From Nitrososphaeraceae archaeon (GTDB taxonomy: Archaea > Thermoproteota > Nitrososphaeria > Nitrososphaerales > Nitrososphaeraceae), in the NCBI GenBank assembly GCA_025923455.1, contig JAICFW010000069.1, positions 1 through 32,294 of the forward strand: a DNA stretch of 32,294 nt, written 5' to 3'. This document shows, piece by piece, positions 24,838-32,232 of the stretch (positions are counted from its first letter, which is position 1; each line of letters opens with the position of its first letter). The translations under genes and the position numbers were made by a program. The notes under the pieces are model-generated. The model saw only the letters and a list, made by a program, of their open reading frames with translations. It did no database searches and was not told where the DNA came from.

Positions 24838-24855
24838 ATCACAGAGTTTAATTTT

Positions 24856-25554
24856 ATGCCCATAATCACGACAGGGTCAGCATCAATTGACGGTATGCTT
24901 GGAGGGGGAATTAGAACGGGGTTAATTACGAACATTTTATCTGATTCCAGAGATGCACGTTCAGCTTTATGCTACTCTTTATGTGTGAACGCCGCAATAC
25001 ACTATAAAGACTCGTCGATAATTTTCGGAGATACACAAGGATTTTTCAGACCAGAGAAAATTCTTTCATATATCAAGAAAGACCAAGATTCAGATTCTAT
25101 ACTTCATCAAATCAGAAGTATTAGGTTAATGTCAACCAGTGTCCAAATGGTTCTTGTGAATTATGCGTTAAATCTGCATCCTGTCCTCATAATTATTGAT
25201 AATTTTAGTTATTTGTTTTTGAACGAAAAGAAGAAGATGGTATCTATACAGCTTCGACTTAGAAAGCATTTACATGATCTGGCCGTCTCCGCAATGGAAA
25301 ACGACATTGCTATTGTACTCACTAATTCAATTTCTTCAAAAAGACAAAACAAGAAGCCAGAAGATATTTTTGAAAAAAGAATACTTTCATTCAGTGATCT
25401 ACTGAATAATATTATATCAAATCTTACCCATGTGTCTTTGGAATTAAAGGCAGTAAAGCTTAACGAACCACGATACTCAGCCGGATTATTGAAACCCTTG
25501 GCATCCACAAAATCCCACTTTATGGTAAGATCTGATGGCTTGGATGATTGTTGA
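24856..25554 (+). CDS. RadB/RecA-like protein lacking the Walker A motif
   Basis: The 232-residue protein has the RecA/RadA/RadB core. The N-terminal ITTGSASIDGMLGGGIRTGL matches the usual TGxxxLDxLLGGGxxxG entry. FGDTQGFFRPEKIL matches the D-T-E-G-x-F-x-P-E segment, and HPVLIIIDNFSYLF matches Walker B and the following strand. Where GPxGSGKT should stand there is NILSDSRDARS, with no Gly-Lys-Thr. It therefore probably cannot bind or hydrolyse ATP normally. Such paralogues may assist the active RadA recombinase at forks or breaks. It is divergent from lsm-metK. The family is fairly sure; the specific role is inferred. Confidence 0.75.
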   Translation: MPIITTGSASIDGMLGGGIRTGLITNILSDSRDARSALCYSLCVNAAIHYKDSSIIFGDTQGFFRPEKILSYIKKDQDSDSILHQIRSIRLMSTSVQMVLVNYALNLHPVLIIIDNFSYLFLNEKKKMVSIQLRLRKHLHDLAVSAMENDIAIVLTNSISSKRQNKKPEDIFEKRILSFSDLLNNIISNLTHVSLELKAVKLNEPRYSAGLLKPLASTKSHFMVRSDGLDDC

Positions 25555-25903
25555 TAGTTACACCAACAATCAACATGAATATCAATGGAAACAATAATGA
25601 ATATTTGAATTCTAAATAACTTATTATACCAGAATACTCTAAGGACCAAGTTAATGAAAATTACATTTCTATTTTTAATAATTATATTGTAATATAAAAA
25701 TTGTATAAATAATAAATAAGATTTACAGATTTTCGCGCAAAATTTACACCGGCAGAAACATTTATTAACATTTTTTCTAAGTAAATACATAAAAAGATGC
25801 TAATGGAGAACTTCCATATCTTTTTCCATCGATAGGAAGCACGACTCCATTCCATCTTCACGAAAGGTCAAAATCTATATTCAAGAATTTTTATGATTGG
25901 TAG
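25555..25903. other. AT-rich intergenic region, no gene recognised
   Basis: About 350 bases separate the RadB-like and dUTPase-like genes. The minus-strand frame here is very rich in Ile, Phe and Asn and continues into the antisense of the RadB-like gene, so I do not accept it as coding. ATGGA (25803-25807) and TCCAT (25813-25817) form a small hairpin, and TCCAT recurs several times after it. AATTTTTATGAT at about 25886-25897 is TATA-like but too close to GTG 25904. Confidence 0.45.
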
Positions 25904-26233
25904 GTGGATAAGTTAGAAAAATTAATTGAGATGCAAAGAAATCTCGCCTCTGTTTTGGCATCGTCACGATATCCCTCAAAGACAGAAGAAAGAATTTCCC
26001 TTCTTTGCACAGCAATTACACACGAAGCTATAGAACTTCAAAGATTAACAAATTGGAAATGGTGGAAGAAGCCTACGGAGTTTGACTCCGAAGAGGCAAA
26101 GGAAGAGTTGATAGATATTTGGCACTTTGTACTCCAGGCAACCATCGAATTAGACATGACGGCCGATGATGTGGTTAAGTATTATTCAAAAAAGAACGAG
26201 ATAAACAAGAAAAGGAAAAAAATGAACTATTGA
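25904..26233 (+). CDS. Dimeric dUTPase / MazG-like all-alpha NTP pyrophosphatase
   Basis: This 109-residue all-alpha protein resembles the dimeric dUTPase/MazG superfamily, which hydrolyses (d)NTPs to monophosphate and pyrophosphate for nucleotide-pool cleaning. The metal-binding signature is seen as ITHEAIELQRLTNWKWWKK (ExxE) and EEAKEELIDIWHFVLQ (ExxD); the NWKWWK segment recalls PF08761 dUTPases. The start is GTG 25904, directly before DKLEKLIEMQ. It is a single-domain short form. The substrate may be dUTP or another nucleotide. The stop overlaps the 3' end of the convergent MtrA-like gene by seven bases. Confidence 0.8.
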   Translation: MDKLEKLIEMQRNLASVLASSRYPSKTEERISLLCTAITHEAIELQRLTNWKWWKKPTEFDSEEAKEELIDIWHFVLQATIELDMTADDVVKYYSKKNEINKKRKKMNY

Positions 26234-26700
26234 ATTATTTCATATACACAAGATCTTATGTGATTCAAGTCCGTTTCTTCAATCAAGTTATGTACAGTAA
26301 CTCTTTCTCTAAATATTTCCACTTCTTGATAGGACGAACGTAACTGAGGTCTTGGGCTTTTTGATTCGATGATTATTCCTTCCTTTGTCAAACCATTCTT
26401 AGAGAGGGCAATTAATGAATCACCAGCTCTGTGGCCGCGGCTATCCTTACCGCAAATGACCAAGTGTTCAAGCTCCTTATGTACGATGCAATAGTTGATG
26501 ATATCATCAATTCCTTTATTCTCTGATAGCAATCTACCAACTATCGCCAAGTTGTTCATCAATTTAGTATCATTTGAAATTTCTGTTAACAATCTGATAC
26601 TGGATAGGGTACATATTGCAATTCTACTTCCTTTACCTACAAAGTGTTCATGCTTGATAGGGAGCAAGTATTTGCATATTTCACCAATGAAATTTTCCAT
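26227..26700 (-). CDS. Soluble MtrA-like (DUF4346) putative corrinoid protein
   Basis: The 157-residue protein resembles the cytosolic corrinoid-binding domain of subunit A of tetrahydromethanopterin S-methyltransferase. It contains IAICTLSSIRLL near residue 28, IVGRLLSENKGIDDIINYCI, and LVICGKDSRGHRAGDSLIAL. An IIESKSPRP linker and the final YQEVEIFRERVTVHNLIEE also match. There is no C-terminal membrane anchor, unlike methanogen MtrA. ATG 26700 is chosen; in-frame TTG 26721 and GTG 26715 are alternatives. It follows the FMN/F420 oxidase gene on the same strand. In a non-methanogen its role is unknown: it could carry a methyl-corrinoid or sense cobamide. Confidence 0.75.
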   Translation of the reverse strand: MENFIGEICKYLLPIKHEHFVGKGSRIAICTLSSIRLLTEISNDTKLMNNLAIVGRLLSENKGIDDIINYCIVHKELEHLVICGKDSRGHRAGDSLIALSKNGLTKEGIIIESKSPRPQLRSSYQEVEIFRERVTVHNLIEETDLNHIRSCVYEIIQ

Positions 26701-26742
26701 TTTTTCGTAAATCACGATCAAATCACTATCCTGAATTTTAGA

Positions 26743-27144
26743 TCAAAATCCCCAACTAACCTTGGTATTAGAAATTACTTCTATAAATGGTGCCTCACCT
26801 TGTTTCCAGGGATCTTTTTTTACCCAGTCAAATTTTTCATGAAACCTTTTGTACAGAATTTCAAATTTTCTACCTTTATGAATAAATGTGGTTGTTCCTC
26901 GTATGACTACTGCCGTATTTCTGTTATTTTCGGTTGTGTCAACAACTAGGGATATTCTGTTGTTTTTTTTCAGATTATTATACTTCAAGGTATTGTAGTC
27001 AGTAGCAAAGTAGAATTTTCCTTTATCAAAAATATATGAGACAGGAGTCACATGTGGCAGATCGTTGTTGCATGTCGCGATTCTACAAATTTCATTAGAG
27101 CAAAGAAATTTGATTTCACCCTCTGTAAAGGTCACCTCATTCAT
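26743..27144 (-). CDS. PPOX-class flavin/F420-binding oxidoreductase
   Basis: This 133-residue split-barrel protein of the pyridoxamine-phosphate-oxidase-like class binds FMN or F420. The pattern FLCSNEICRIATCNNDLPHV followed by TPVSYIFDKGKFYFATD (near residues 12-48) is the usual start of the barrel. NLKKNNRISLVVDT and VVIRGTTTFIHKG continue it. A C-terminal ISNTKVSWGF ending resembles F420-dependent members (PPOX class F420-dependent family). The substrate is unknown. It precedes the MtrA-like gene with a gap of about 42 bases on the minus strand and is divergent from cobO. Confidence 0.82.
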   Translation of the reverse strand: MNEVTFTEGEIKFLCSNEICRIATCNNDLPHVTPVSYIFDKGKFYFATDYNTLKYNNLKKNNRISLVVDTTENNRNTAVVIRGTTTFIHKGRKFEILYKRFHEKFDWVKKDPWKQGEAPFIEVISNTKVSWGF

Positions 27145-27290
27145 AATTAATAAACAAAGTAATTCAAATTTATTATTTTTTAGAGCCTAATAAATGGGAA
27201 TCTTTTGGAACAAAAGCAATTTAACAGGAAATCAATTTGAATAATATCTAAGTAGCCCGATGATATCATGTTCCATAGCGGTGATTATGA

Positions 27291-27839
27291 ATGGATAAAA
27301 ATAGCTCATCTGAAGATGGAATAGTCATAATATATACTGGCAATGGGAAAGGTAAGACGACAGCATCACTTGGCGTAGCGTTAAGAGCTATAGGTCATGG
27401 ACTCAAAGTTTGTATGGTTCAATTCATCAAGGGGGAATGGCATTATGGCGAGCTTAATAGTATAAAGAAACTAGAACCCGATTTTGAATTAATAGTTGCA
27501 GGTAAGGGTTTCATCGGCATTATAGATGATGACCATGCTTTTGAGGAACATGTAAAGGCTGCAAAGACTGCACTAAGCATCGTAGAGCAAAAAATTTCAC
27601 TCGGTACTTTTGATATTGTTATCTTAGATGAAATTAACTATGCAGTTAATCTTGGAGTGATAAAGGTAGAAGATGTCATGAAAATTGTTAAAAATCGCCC
27701 CAAAAATGTATCGCTAATTCTAACTGGAAATCATGCTTGTGAAGAAATAATTTCGTTGGCAGACCTGGTTACTGAAATGAAAGAAATAAAGCATCCTTAC
27801 AAAAAGGGAATAAAAGCCAAAAAAGGCATTGACTTTTGA
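27291..27839 (+). CDS. cobO: Cob(I)yrinic acid a,c-diamide adenosyltransferase
   Basis: CobO/BtuR-type enzymes attach the 5'-deoxyadenosyl group of ATP to cobalt(I) corrinoids. The 182-residue protein has the atypical P-loop IYTGNGKGKTTASLGVALRA (near residues 14-33). KVCMVQFIKGEWHYGE follows, and VILDEINYAVNLGVI carries the DEIN motif of this family. An internal segment (GKGFIG) contacts the corrin in homologues. ATG 27291 gives an eight-residue charged lead. It lies in a region with the MtrA-like protein and upstream of aIF2-alpha; the gap to that gene is 56 bases. Confidence 0.94.
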   Translation: MDKNSSSEDGIVIIYTGNGKGKTTASLGVALRAIGHGLKVCMVQFIKGEWHYGELNSIKKLEPDFELIVAGKGFIGIIDDDHAFEEHVKAAKTALSIVEQKISLGTFDIVILDEINYAVNLGVIKVEDVMKIVKNRPKNVSLILTGNHACEEIISLADLVTEMKEIKHPYKKGIKAKKGIDF

Positions 27840-27895
27840 AAAAAATCATATTATAAGCAAACTTAAAGTATAGTAACAAGGTGCGTATTTTCTAC

Positions 27896-28696
27896 ATGGT
27901 CACCGATATCAAACAACTTCCTGAGGCAGGAGAATTAGTGATTGCAACGATAAAGGAAGTGACAGGTCATGGTGCTTACGTGGCTTTAGACGAATATCAA
28001 GATATTACAGCGTTTCTACATGTCTCTGAAATTGCAACTGGGTGGATTAGGAACATCGAGAGATATGTAAGACCAAAACAAAAAACGGTTCTTAAAGTTA
28101 TTAGAGTAGACAAGTCAAGGGTAGAGGTAGATCTTTCTTTAAAACAGGTCTCACGGGAAGAACGTAAATCTAAGCTCATTGAAGTAAAGAAGAGTGAAAA
28201 GGCCTCTGCCTTTATGCATATGATTAAAACTAAAACTAATATGAGCGACGAAAAGGTTAAGGAATTGCAAGATGTGGTCTTGCAAAAATTTGATTATCTC
28301 TATGACATGTTTGAGGCGGTAGCATTTAAGGGGATTGACTCTATAAAATCACTTGAAATCTCTGAGGAAGTAAAATCGGCAATAGCAGAGGAAAGTAAGA
28401 AGATCCAGATTCCCAGTGTAGAGATTCGAGGCATTATAGAACTTAACATTAATGAACCCCATGGAGTCGAGATGATAAAAAGTGTCCTTTCCTCGGCAGA
28501 ACAGGACAAGAATAATACATCAATTGAGATTTCGTACATTGCTGCTCCGCGGTATCGCATAATTGCAAAGGCAGAAAATTACAAGCTCGCTGAAAAGATA
28601 TTGAACAATGCTGTTGAGAAGATTTCAACCTCCGTAGGTAAGAAGGTAGGATTGTTTAATTTTATTAGAGAAGACTCTAAAAAGAATAAACGATGA
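27896..28696 (+). CDS. eif2a: Translation initiation factor aIF2 alpha subunit
   Basis: aIF2-alpha is part of the trimer that brings initiator tRNA to the ribosome. The 266-residue protein has an N-terminal S1 domain (PEAGELVIATIKEVTGHGAY, then ITAFLHVSEIATGWIRNIER). A helical middle domain and a C-terminal alpha-beta domain (IPSVEIRGIIELNINEPHGV) follow; the last binds aIF2-gamma. The S1 loop has ISEIATGW-like sequence without the SELS phosphorylation site of eukaryotes. ATG 27896 is preferred; GTG 27881 would add five residues. Nop10 follows by seven bases, a classic archaeal operon. Confidence 0.96.
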   Translation: MVTDIKQLPEAGELVIATIKEVTGHGAYVALDEYQDITAFLHVSEIATGWIRNIERYVRPKQKTVLKVIRVDKSRVEVDLSLKQVSREERKSKLIEVKKSEKASAFMHMIKTKTNMSDEKVKELQDVVLQKFDYLYDMFEAVAFKGIDSIKSLEISEEVKSAIAEESKKIQIPSVEIRGIIELNINEPHGVEMIKSVLSSAEQDKNNTSIEISYIAAPRYRIIAKAENYKLAEKILNNAVEKISTSVGKKVGLFNFIREDSKKNKR

Positions 28697-28703
28697 ACTC
28701 ATT

Positions 28704-28859
28704 ATGAAACATATGTTACGAAAGTGTGGACATTGCAAGATCTATACTCTTGATGAAAAATGTACAAATTGCAATAATCCAACTCTTGATCCACACCCGC
28801 CAAAATTTTCTATGGATGATAAATACGTAAGATACAGAGTAAGAGAAAAGCACGAATAA
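28704..28859 (+). CDS. nop10: Nop10, H/ACA ribonucleoprotein subunit
   Basis: This 51-residue protein supports Cbf5 in H/ACA RNA-guided pseudouridylation of rRNA. It begins MKHMLRKCGHCKIYTL with a zinc-ribbon pair CGHC, continues with the second pair CTNC, then NPTLDPHPPKFSMDDKY and a basic C-terminal helix YRVREKHE. Four cysteines (CxxC twice) bind zinc, and the HPPKFSxxDKY segment wraps onto Cbf5 in known structures. ATG 28704 lies seven bases after the aIF2-alpha stop. It is easy to miss because it is so short. Confidence 0.95.
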   Translation: MKHMLRKCGHCKIYTLDEKCTNCNNPTLDPHPPKFSMDDKYVRYRVREKHE

Positions 28860-28908
28860 AAAAAAGAGTTAAAAATTACCTCTCAAATAATTAGAAAATT
28901 TTGGATCT

Positions 28909-29361
28909 TCAAGGGAGGTCTGAGGAAGTATTGAGGTTGTCGCTTGTATTGCCAGAACTGAGGTTAGCACTCTGATTATTCAATACACTACTTGCAGCAT
29001 CTATTACCTGCTCAAGTGAAGAAGAAGACGAGTTTCTATTACTAGCAGCATTCAGAACTTGCTGCAAAGATGTAGATTGGCCTCCAGGGATTGCCTGAAT
29101 AACCTGGTCGACAGCTTGAGATGTTGTGTCAGAGCTATTCGTTACATTCAAAACATAAGGAATAGCACTGGTATTAGAGCCAGTAACATTTCCAGTTTGT
29201 GTCATATTGGCATTCAAAGTACCACTAGTACCATTCGAGTTATTGACTAAAGTCTGCGCATATGCACTGGTGTTTAATAGTGTATTTTCGGAAACGCAAA
29301 TCAAAATCGACGCAAACACAAACATAGTACCATATACAAGAGTCATCTTATCTAGGTTCAT
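28909..29361 (-). CDS. Secreted low-complexity Ser/Asn/Thr-rich protein
   Basis: This 150-residue protein of unknown function begins with a signal peptide: MNLDKMTLVYGTMFVFASIL, then a stretch ending TSAYA|QTLVNN, with the AYA|Q cleavage site often seen in exported thaumarchaeal proteins. The mature part is rich in Asn, Ser and Thr, with many N-x-S/T sequons (NNSN, NGTS, NMTQ, NTSA, NVTNSS, NRNSSS). It is therefore probably heavily N-glycosylated on the cell surface. Two similar segments, AVDQVIQAIPG and LEQVIDAASSVL, hint at internal repeats. There are no cysteines in the mature part. It could be a surface or biofilm component; that is a guess. Confidence 0.65.
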   Translation of the reverse strand: MNLDKMTLVYGTMFVFASILICVSENTLLNTSAYAQTLVNNSNGTSGTLNANMTQTGNVTGSNTSAIPYVLNVTNSSDTTSQAVDQVIQAIPGGQSTSLQQVLNAASNRNSSSSSLEQVIDAASSVLNNQSANLSSGNTSDNLNTSSDLP

Positions 29362-29379
29362 GGAGTATTCAACGACTCT

Positions 29380-29391
29380 CTATATTATATG
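29380..29391 (-). promoter_or_regulatory. TATA-like box of the secreted protein gene
   Basis: The minus strand reads TCATATAATATA here, centred about 25 bases before ATG 29361, consistent with leaderless transcription. Confidence 0.5.
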
Positions 29392-29458
29392 AATTTCGAA
29401 ACAATATGAAATTACATTTGAGATGTCCAATAATCAATTTAATCCCGATAGTCTAGAA

Positions 29459-30775
29459 TCATTCCCAGATCTTTTCTCCAAATGTTATTTTCTTGTTAAG
29501 CAGAAAATTACTCATCGACGCAATAGTGACGGCCAACATCAAGGAAATAGCATAGTGAATATGCCAGTGCTCGAAAAAGACATATGTTAACGATAGCTGG
29601 ATTAAAGCACCAAAAGCGCAAAGTGCCAGGAAAGAAAAGTATTGTTTTATTACGTGTCGAAGTGTATAGTTCCTATCTTCAAATGTCCATATCTTGTTGA
29701 GCACAAAGTTAGTGTGAACCGACATCACTATACCAATTCCAGCAGCCTGAATATACCACAGGTTTGAAATCACATTTGAAAGCAGAAAGGTAACACAATA
29801 ATTCAATGCAAGTCCACTTGCCCCCACTGTAAAGAATCTGGCAGTCTTGGATAGGAATGGTATCGACCTATGTTTTTCTTGTTCTTTAATGACTCTTTCA
29901 GATCGTGCCTTCGAATCCTTGTCATGGCGGTACAGACTCCAAATTGCATGTAAATATTCGGAAATGTGATGGAGCTCTAGTTTTCTAAATTTATATGCAA
30001 ACTTTTGTTGAAAAGGTATCTCCGTGATGATTATAGGATTAATACTATTACTTCTAATCTTCACAAGTATTTCAAGCAAAAGCTGATTTCCCTTACCTTC
30101 TATCCCTACACTTTTAACGACTTGTCGTGGTAGCGCAAAACAACGTGACAGTGGATCCTGTACATCAGTTATGCTCAATCCATGTCTTGCTATTGTCCTT
30201 GCTCCCTTGCTTATCAAGCGCCGTAAAAACGGCAGATTCTGCAGAGACGAGCCTTTCGTATATCGTGATGCTACTATGATGGAATTAGGATTCTTTATCA
30301 ATTCAGCAATCAGTTTGCTTGTTATTATCTTGGGATAAGGAAAATCTGCATCCATTACGAGAATAAATTGCCCTCTCGATAGCTGCATTCCTTTTAAAAT
30401 AGCAGAAATAAAACTCCCTTTCACTTCAAAGTGACTAATTCTGTCTTTGAATTTATGACCAGTGTCACCATAGTCTCTGTCCGATCTCAGTACCTTCGAA
30501 AATGCATCGGTAGTAGTTCTATTAATATCTGTGTCATAATGAGCAACTATTATCTCAAACGTAATTCCATTTGGGATAATTTTCTTGATGTCTTCCGGAG
30601 ACTGATATACAGGATTGTCATGCTGCGTCGGCAAAATAATTGAAAGAGTAGGAGAACCTAAAATTTGACTATTACCTGTTACATTGTTATCTTGTAAATT
30701 TAACATAGAATTTAATATAATCTCTGTTTGATATCTTATTAATATTTTCATAGTAAAAAAATCTGAGAAAACCAC
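29459..30775 (-). CDS. GT2 glycosyltransferase fused to GtrA membrane domain
   Basis: The protein has 438 residues. The N-terminal half is a dolichol-phosphate-mannose-synthase-like GT2 domain, with LSIILPTQHDN, the metal/nucleotide motif VMDADFPYP, and IVASRYTKGSS followed by LPFLRRLISKGA. The C-terminal third is a GtrA-type domain with four membrane segments (ARFFTVGASGLALNYCVTFL onward, ending ASMSNFLLNKKITFG). Such fusions make polyprenyl-phosphate sugars for surface glycans. The usual VDDxSxDxT motif is replaced by VAHYDTDINRT, so activity or donor may differ. ATG 30775 is the start; ATG 30715 (MLNLQ) is possible. N-glycosylation may link it to the neighbouring secreted protein. Confidence 0.85.
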   Translation of the reverse strand: MVFSDFFTMKILIRYQTEIILNSMLNLQDNNVTGNSQILGSPTLSIILPTQHDNPVYQSPEDIKKIIPNGITFEIIVAHYDTDINRTTTDAFSKVLRSDRDYGDTGHKFKDRISHFEVKGSFISAILKGMQLSRGQFILVMDADFPYPKIITSKLIAELIKNPNSIIVASRYTKGSSLQNLPFLRRLISKGARTIARHGLSITDVQDPLSRCFALPRQVVKSVGIEGKGNQLLLEILVKIRSNSINPIIITEIPFQQKFAYKFRKLELHHISEYLHAIWSLYRHDKDSKARSERVIKEQEKHRSIPFLSKTARFFTVGASGLALNYCVTFLLSNVISNLWYIQAAGIGIVMSVHTNFVLNKIWTFEDRNYTLRHVIKQYFSFLALCAFGALIQLSLTYVFFEHWHIHYAISLMLAVTIASMSNFLLNKKITFGEKIWE

Positions 30776-30863
30776 TTTTTAGTGATTGTATCATCCGTGC
30801 CACAAGATTATCAACATTTGAAATCCAAGTTCGACAAAATTCTTGATAGCGATTCTATGATTA

Positions 30864-30968
30864 ATGATAGGTTATGAGGTTATGACACTGTGTTTGCTTT
30901 GCCATAGTCCTAGAATGGCTAACTGCAGTTCATGTTATTTCAAATCTATTAGAAGTAATTGTTATTGA
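30864..30968 (+). CDS. Tiny Cys-rich ORF (34 residues), doubtful
   Basis: From ATG 30864 (or 30882) the frame encodes a 34- or 28-residue peptide with two CxxC pairs: CLLCHSPRM and then CSSC, and one more Cys near the end. This spacing could form a very small zinc knuckle, as in Nop10-sized proteins. It is preceded by a second tiny frame from GTG 30797 (VPQDYQHLKSKFDKILDSDS, to TGA 30875-30877) that it partly overlaps. No homologue is recognised. It may be the remnant of a longer gene or a real micro-protein. Confidence 0.25.
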   Translation: MIGYEVMTLCLLCHSPRMANCSSCYFKSIRSNCY

Positions 30969-31007
30969 TAATTCAGGTTAGTGCAATTGTTGTCATTTCC
31001 GCTAAGC

Positions 31008-31016
31008 CTTTATTTT
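31008..31016 (+). promoter_or_regulatory. TATA-like box supporting the SIS gene start
   Basis: CTTTATTTT is centred 28 bases before ATG 31040, which fits a leaderless transcript. It supports this ATG over the in-frame TTG at 30959. Confidence 0.35.
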
Positions 31017-31039
31017 CTGAACAAAGAATTGACTTAGTA

Positions 31040-31954
31040 ATGGATTCATTAGAAAAAATCAAATTTGATTATACCGAACAGATAAATTCTCTAGGTAAGG
31101 TTTCTACCAGAAAAAAGTCTAAAAACTGTATCTTTGTTGGATCTGGAGACTCTTACGTTGCGGGTTTGATTGCAGAAAATGTTTCGAACCACCATTGCAA
31201 ATGTTATAGCCCTGCAGACTTGATGAGATCAAAATTTATGGAAAACATGACTTACTATTTCATTTCAGTCACAGGTAGAACTAGGTCGAATATAGAAATA
31301 GCAAGACTTGCAACTAAAGCTGGAGCAAAAACGGTTGCCGTTACGTTTGACCCAACGAGTGAACTCGCCAAAGTTTGCAACGAAATTTACACCCTTAAAA
31401 CAAGCACGACAAATACTAGTACGAGTTATGGTACTTTTACAACAAATGTTGCCACATGTTTAGAACTAGCCGGAATATCAATACCTAGAAAATTTCAAAT
31501 GTGGCATAGAAACGGTATGGATCTGGTCTCAAGGTTTAACCATGTTAGTTTTCCCAAACATGTTTTACACATTCTAGGTAATGATGTTTTTTATCCATTG
31601 GCCATATATGCTTCACTCAAAATGACCGAATTCTTTGGTGTAACTACCATCCCAAACAAGATGGAGGAGTTTTGCCACACACCAGTATTTGGTATCAAAC
31701 CTTCTCACGCTATTTGGATTTTAGGTCGAACGGAAGATAGCACAAGCCATAAACTTGGAAATCTGAAAAATGAGTTTAACTTTTTTGAACTAAAAAATCC
31801 AGACCTGCTTTCAGAATTATTTGAATCAATATTTTTCCTGCAAGGTTTTATGCTGCTACTATGTGAAAAATATGATTTCACTGAATTAAAGTATGTTCTC
31901 ATGAAAAAAATATTGACAATATCTTCGGATATCATCTATAGAAATGCTACTTAG
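31040..31954 (+). CDS. SIS-domain (sugar isomerase-like) protein
   Basis: The SIS domain binds phosphosugars in isomerases and regulators. This 304-residue protein begins MDSLEKIKFDYTEQINSLGK and has the Rossmann-like start CIFVGSGDSYVAGLIAE. YYFISVTGRTRSNIEIARLA is the sugar-phosphate loop, where the usual SxSGxT is SVTGRT. KTVAVTFDPTSELAKVC and STSYGTFTTN follow. A second half (VLHILGNDVFYPLAIYASLK) resembles another SIS lobe, with MEEFCHTPVFGI like the substrate-lid E-F-x-H motif. It is related to GlmS-isomerase or phosphoglucose isomerase folds, but lacks a glutamine amidotransferase domain. An in-frame TTG 30959 would add a hydrophobic stretch; I prefer ATG 31040. Confidence 0.75.
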   Translation: MDSLEKIKFDYTEQINSLGKVSTRKKSKNCIFVGSGDSYVAGLIAENVSNHHCKCYSPADLMRSKFMENMTYYFISVTGRTRSNIEIARLATKAGAKTVAVTFDPTSELAKVCNEIYTLKTSTTNTSTSYGTFTTNVATCLELAGISIPRKFQMWHRNGMDLVSRFNHVSFPKHVLHILGNDVFYPLAIYASLKMTEFFGVTTIPNKMEEFCHTPVFGIKPSHAIWILGRTEDSTSHKLGNLKNEFNFFELKNPDLLSELFESIFFLQGFMLLLCEKYDFTELKYVLMKKILTISSDIIYRNAT

Positions 31955-32063
31955 TGTAACCTTTAATCAATACTTGATAACAGAACAGATATTTGGAACA
32001 AGTACTTTGCCCTTTGAGAAAATAGTATTAGATGAGTCTGGGAATGCCATACGTTCGGCTTAA
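31944..32063 (+). CDS. Short ORF overlapping the SIS gene end (39 residues)
   Basis: ATG 31944 overlaps the last 11 bases of the SIS gene and opens a 39-residue frame, MLLSVTFNQYLITEQIFGTS, then LPFEKIVLDESGNAIRSA, ending at TAA 32061-32063. The composition is protein-like rather than random. The overlap suggests it was or is coupled to the SIS gene. It could be a real small protein, or the start of a longer partner that has been cut short. No family is recognised. Confidence 0.3.
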   Translation: MLLSVTFNQYLITEQIFGTSTLPFEKIVLDESGNAIRSA

Positions 32064-32232
32064 GTGTAAATAAACAACAAAGATTTGAATTATTAGTTAA
32101 CAAATGAAAGTTAATAATAACAATTATCTCGTTGCTTAAAGAGAAGAGTATCAGAAATAGAATGAATATTTAGATTTAATTAAAATAAAAAAAGAGGTTT
32201 GTAGTTCTTTACCCAGCTGCGTGACTTTGGTC

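Noticed and set aside
25209-25790. 193-residue minus-strand frame
   Set aside because: It covers the antisense of the RadB-like gene and an AT-rich gap. The composition (runs of Ile, Phe, Asn, Cys) shows no domain, and the plus-strand gene has clear motifs.
30959-31039. TTG start for the SIS protein adding 27 residues
   Set aside because: The added part is a hydrophobic stretch unlike the family, and a TATA-like box points to ATG 31040. It remains possible.
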